Positions 5,337 to 8,021 of a DNA stretch of 8,021 bases are shown piece after piece. The stretch's first letter is position 1. Each line of letters opens with the position of its first letter. The position numbers were made by a program, and so were the translations under genes. This DNA comes from Promethearchaeota archaeon (GTDB lineage Archaea; Asgardarchaeota; Lokiarchaeia; Sigynarchaeales; SOKP01): NCBI GenBank assembly GCA_016839845.1, contig JAEOTL010000200.1, positions 1 to 8,021 of the forward strand, in the 5' to 3' direction. The notes beneath the pieces were generated by a model. It was not told where the DNA came from. It saw nothing but the letters and a program-made list of their open reading frames with translations, and made no database searches.

Positions 5337-6800
5337 TTAAAAAATTTCCTTCCCAATTTGTCCTCTAGGCTCAATATCTTTGAAATATTTATTATATAAA
5401 TCTTTTCCAATTTTTTTTCCTTCTGGGCTATGAGCCAGGTTATTATTTTCGTAATAATCATTAGTTCTGTCATATAACTCTAATAATCTTCCTGAAATTA
5501 TGTTAAAAACAAATTTCCATTTTTTAGTAGCTCCCATTATAAATTTCCCGACTTGACTAATGCATAATTCTTTATGATGATAATTCGCATCTAATTTCTC
5601 ATTACGTATAAAAGGTATTAGAGATTTTCCACGATGGTTAGGAGGAGGTTCAATACCAAGAATCTCAAAAATAGTTGCGGGAATGTCAACTAATTCAACA
5701 TCCTGTTCAAAAACTTTTCCTGTCATCCCATTAGGAGGACGAATTATTAAAGGTATCATGACAGCAGATCGATAAAAAACGAATTTCATAAACAGTTTGT
5801 GATCTCCAAGCTGTTCTCCATGATCGCTTGTATAAATGATCCACGTATTTTCTAATAATCCCTTTTGTTCTAGGATATCTCGTATCTCTCCTATCTTTTG
5901 GTCTATCAGTGATACATTTGCATAATATGCTGTCCTACTTCTTTTAATATAATCTTCAGTAAGAAATTTACTTCTACTAATGCTTCGAGATACAGAGACA
6001 TATTGAGGAAAAGGTCTTTTTGGTTCTTGAATCTCTTCGTCATTTAATTTAACATCCTCTGGACTATAAAGATCTACATATTCATTTGTACAATCAAAAG
6101 GATCATGTGGTCCAGGGAAGCCAACAAATAAACAAAAGGGGTTGGAGGACTCCTTAGAATTATCATAACTCTGCAACCATTTTGCTGCTAAATTTCCCAC
6201 GAAGTTATCTATATAATACTCATTTGGTAAAGGTATTGGTTCAGCTAAGAGGATTGGATATTTTCCTATGTGTTCTTGATAAATTTTTAAAAGATCATGT
6301 GCTTTTAATGCATCAGTATAGAAGGAACCCACTCTTCTCGATTCCATTTTTCCACACACTTCTTGAATTTCTGTAAAACCTAATTCCTTCATTCCAGATT
6401 CATGATTTTTCGCATGATCATCTAAAGTACCTAATTCTAATTTTGCTGCTCGTCCCTTATTGAAATGACGAACAAAATGTTGCTTACCTATATCGATTGT
6501 TTTATACTCATGACCTTTTAAAATGTTTAGAAATGAGTGTGGAATTAGTTCAGGACACCTCTCATGAATGAAGGTTCTATTTGAATAAGTACCCAATTCA
6601 TGGACATACCGTCCTAATAAATGAGCCGCTCTTGCTGGAACACATAAAGGTGATTGAGTAAAAGTATTCTTAAATCTAATTCCTTCCGAAGCAAGCCGAT
6701 CAAGATTTGGTGTTTTAACAATAGGGTGCCCCGCGCACCCCATAATATCCGCTCTATGCTGATCAGGCATAATAATAACAAAGTTTGGTTTTTCTCCCAT
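5337..6800 (-). CDS. Type I sulfatase 3 (formylglycine-dependent, cytosolic)
   Basis: A 487-residue sulfatase from the chosen start (491 from the ATG at 6812; numbers below use the longer form). Motifs: FVIIMPDQHRADIMG (11-25) with metal D17; SPLCVPARAAHLLG (54-67) with C57-x-P59-x-R61 as formylglycine site; IGKQH (108-112); FPGPHDPF (232-239) with H236; TSDHGEQLGDH (328-338) with D330/H331; and K343. The final TG of the sulfatase signature is LG here. The C-terminus ends with the ELYDRTND...NNL block. It is most like sulfatase 4 and clearly different from sulfatases 1 and 2. The ATG at 6800 (MGEKPN) is preferred because it aligns with the sulfatase 2 start, and the ATG at 6812 then falls in the conserved TGAGAAAYAT leader. 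No signal peptide. It is 84-96 bases after sulfatase 4. Substrate unknown. Confidence 0.93.
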   Translation of the reverse strand: MGEKPNFVIIMPDQHRADIMGCAGHPIVKTPNLDRLASEGIRFKNTFTQSPLCVPARAAHLLGRYVHELGTYSNRTFIHERCPELIPHSFLNILKGHEYKTIDIGKQHFVRHFNKGRAAKLELGTLDDHAKNHESGMKELGFTEIQEVCGKMESRRVGSFYTDALKAHDLLKIYQEHIGKYPILLAEPIPLPNEYYIDNFVGNLAAKWLQSYDNSKESSNPFCLFVGFPGPHDPFDCTNEYVDLYSPEDVKLNDEEIQEPKRPFPQYVSVSRSISRSKFLTEDYIKRSRTAYYANVSLIDQKIGEIRDILEQKGLLENTWIIYTSDHGEQLGDHKLFMKFVFYRSAVMIPLIIRPPNGMTGKVFEQDVELVDIPATIFEILGIEPPPNHRGKSLIPFIRNEKLDANYHHKELCISQVGKFIMGATKKWKFVFNIISGRLLELYDRTNDYYENNNLAHSPEGKKIGKDLYNKYFKDIEPRGQIGKEIF

Positions 6801-6877
6801 AATATTTCTCATTTTTATTTTTGATCTTAAAATAAATCTAATTCGTTTCTTTAGAATTTAAGATTACCTAATATTTT

Positions 6878-6886
6878 AAAAAAAAA
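6878..6886 (-). terminator. Oligo-T tract after sulfatase 4
   Basis: Nine consecutive T on the minus strand, 10 bases past the TAA of sulfatase 4, with no hairpin. Possible archaeal-style termination or attenuation between sulfatases 4 and 3; weak evidence because the gap is AT-rich throughout. Confidence 0.25.
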
Positions 6887-6896
6887 TTTAATTTGT

Positions 6897-8021
6897 TTAT
6901 TCTTCAGCCCATTTAGGCCTTTCTCCAGATTTTGCTCTTCTAGTACTGTCTTCTTGAAAGAATTCAAATTTGCTTTCATCCATTTTATCAAGAAGCTTAT
7001 TTAAATATTTATTAATCAACTCTTGTCGTGCAGCATTTAATAAAGGATCATTAACAATATTATTCAATTCATTTGGGTCATTTTTTAAATCATACATCTC
7101 AACTGGTTGTTTACTCGCAGAATTAATTACTAATTTATATTTATCACTACGAACCATTGAGAATCCAGAAACTTCACTATAGATAACTTCTTTTCCTTCT
7201 TGAGCACCTAGATTATCAGGCCCGACCATTACCTGTGAGACTAAAGATCTTCCCTCACTTCCTTCTAATGGAGTTGCACCAGCTATTTCTACTAAGGAAG
7301 CTGTAATGTCAAGATGGTCTGTTAGACCTTTACAAGTCCAACCAGGGATTCCTCCTGGTGGTCTCATTATGAGCGGAATATGAATAGCTCCTTCATAAAA
7401 TACAACTTTATGACTCATAAAATGATCACCAAGCATTTCTCCATGGTCAGAATTATAAATAATCCACGTATTTTCCAATAAACCTTTATCTGCTAAAATT
7501 TTTACTAATTCTCCTATGTAGAAGTCGATTAATGTTATTTTAGCATAATAAAATGTTCGAAATAGTTGATTTTGTTCTTTTGTCATATCTTTAAGACCAC
7601 CCCAACGGAGTCCTCTCTTATTTAAGCGATAAATTGGTTCTTGAGGCCATTCCAGAATTCCTAAGGGCATATTCTCCGACTTGTACATGTCCCTGTATTC
7701 TTGAGGTGAATCGAATGGATCATGTGGACCGGGAAACAATATTTGAAGATAGAAGGGTTTAGGATTATTATAATCGTGTATCCATTGTGTAGCCTTCCGA
7801 CCGATATAACTATCTAAATGGTCTTCTGTCGGGAGAGGACATGGAGGAGTTTCCCAAGGTTTAGCTTTGCCAGCCCAGTATTTCCTAAGATATTTCAAAA
7901 TATATGACTTATGCGTTCTTAATAATCGCCTTTCTTTTAGATAATCAGTATAAGGAGATTCATGAATAGCACTAGCTAATGGTCCAGTTACATCATGAAT
8001 GTCAATAAAACCCCAATCTTC
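6897..8021 (-). CDS. Type I sulfatase 4, C-terminal part (5' end outside window)
   Basis: The frame is open to the right edge, giving 374 residues that begin EDWGFIDIHD. The codon at 7898-7896 is TTG within the gene, not a start. Visible motifs (numbered from the edge): FPGPHDPF (about 96-103) with the substrate-loop His; RTFYYAKITLID (155-166), the helix before the metal site; and YNSDHGEMLGDH (189-200) with metal D192/H193, followed by K205. The MYDLKNDPNELNN block lies near the end. The formylglycine Cys motif and first metal Asp lie beyond the edge, so catalytic competence cannot be confirmed. It is closest to sulfatase 3 (shared GPHDPFD and NTWIIY-SDHGE-LGDH). It ends in a polar, charged tail (STRRAKSGERPKWAEE) that the other three lack. 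It is the promoter-side visible member of the run. Confidence 0.92.
   Translation of the reverse strand, partial: EDWGFIDIHDVTGPLASAIHESPYTDYLKERRLLRTHKSYILKYLRKYWAGKAKPWETPPCPLPTEDHLDSYIGRKATQWIHDYNNPKPFYLQILFPGPHDPFDSPQEYRDMYKSENMPLGILEWPQEPIYRLNKRGLRWGGLKDMTKEQNQLFRTFYYAKITLIDFYIGELVKILADKGLLENTWIIYNSDHGEMLGDHFMSHKVVFYEGAIHIPLIMRPPGGIPGWTCKGLTDHLDITASLVEIAGATPLEGSEGRSLVSQVMVGPDNLGAQEGKEVIYSEVSGFSMVRSDKYKLVINSASKQPVEMYDLKNDPNELNNIVNDPLLNAARQELINKYLNKLLDKMDESKFEFFQEDSTRRAKSGERPKWAEE

Noticed and set aside
6182..6376. Plus-strand 64-codon open frame inside sulfatase 3
   Set aside because: Antisense shadow of a strongly supported gene; the hydrophobic composition simply reflects the complement of its codons.
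6970..7182. Plus-strand 70-codon open frame inside sulfatase 4
   Set aside because: Antisense to the conserved C-terminal sulfatase block; no independent support.
7896..7898. Possible start of sulfatase 4 at this TTG
   Set aside because: The frame stays open for 41 more codons to the window edge with sulfatase-like sequence, so the gene is cut by the edge rather than starting here.

Overview
This is an AT-rich prokaryotic window built around a one-directional run of sulfatase genes. On the minus strand, read from the right edge leftwards, lie four type I sulfatase-fold genes: one running off the right edge, then three complete ones. They are followed by a predicted five-bladed beta-propeller protein related to the GH43/GH130-like superfamily. 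None of the three sulfatases whose start is visible has a signal peptide, so the enzymes look cytosolic. The four form two paralogue pairs in A-A-B-B order, which suggests growth by local tandem duplication. A plausible joint role is desulfation of small sulfated sugars or other sulfate esters alongside glycan processing. The substrate cannot be read from the sequence, and neither a transporter nor a formylglycine-generating enzyme lies in the window.

The left edge carries the 3' end of a plus-strand FATP/SLC27-like (very-long-chain) acyl-CoA synthetase. It converges on a small minus-strand gene of 73 codons with a GTG start and a textbook Shine-Dalgarno sequence. The roughly 330-base gap between that small gene and the propeller gene holds a plus-strand relic: the C-terminal end of a second, different AMP-binding acyl-CoA ligase with an internal deletion.

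The cluster carries clear marks of duplication and loss. (1) Sulfatase 2 has an in-frame 60-bp tandem duplication, about 80% identical, in the helix before its metal-site region. (2) The gap between sulfatases 1 and 2 contains an imperfect direct repeat at about 117-bp offset. One copy still encodes a sulfatase C-terminus (QARA-stop) matching that of sulfatase 2, so it looks like the scar of a deleted sulfatase gene. (3) Aligning the gene leaders shows that the ATG used by sulfatases 2 and 3 is ATC in sulfatase 1.

Organism: low G+C, TATA-like boxes about 25-35 bases before several starts, oligo-T tracts without hairpins after genes, and a mix of SD-led and apparently near-leaderless genes suggest a low-GC archaeon. 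A Lokiarchaeia-like Asgard would fit, but this is inference and a bacterium is not excluded. No tRNA, rRNA, CRISPR, transposase or attachment site was seen.
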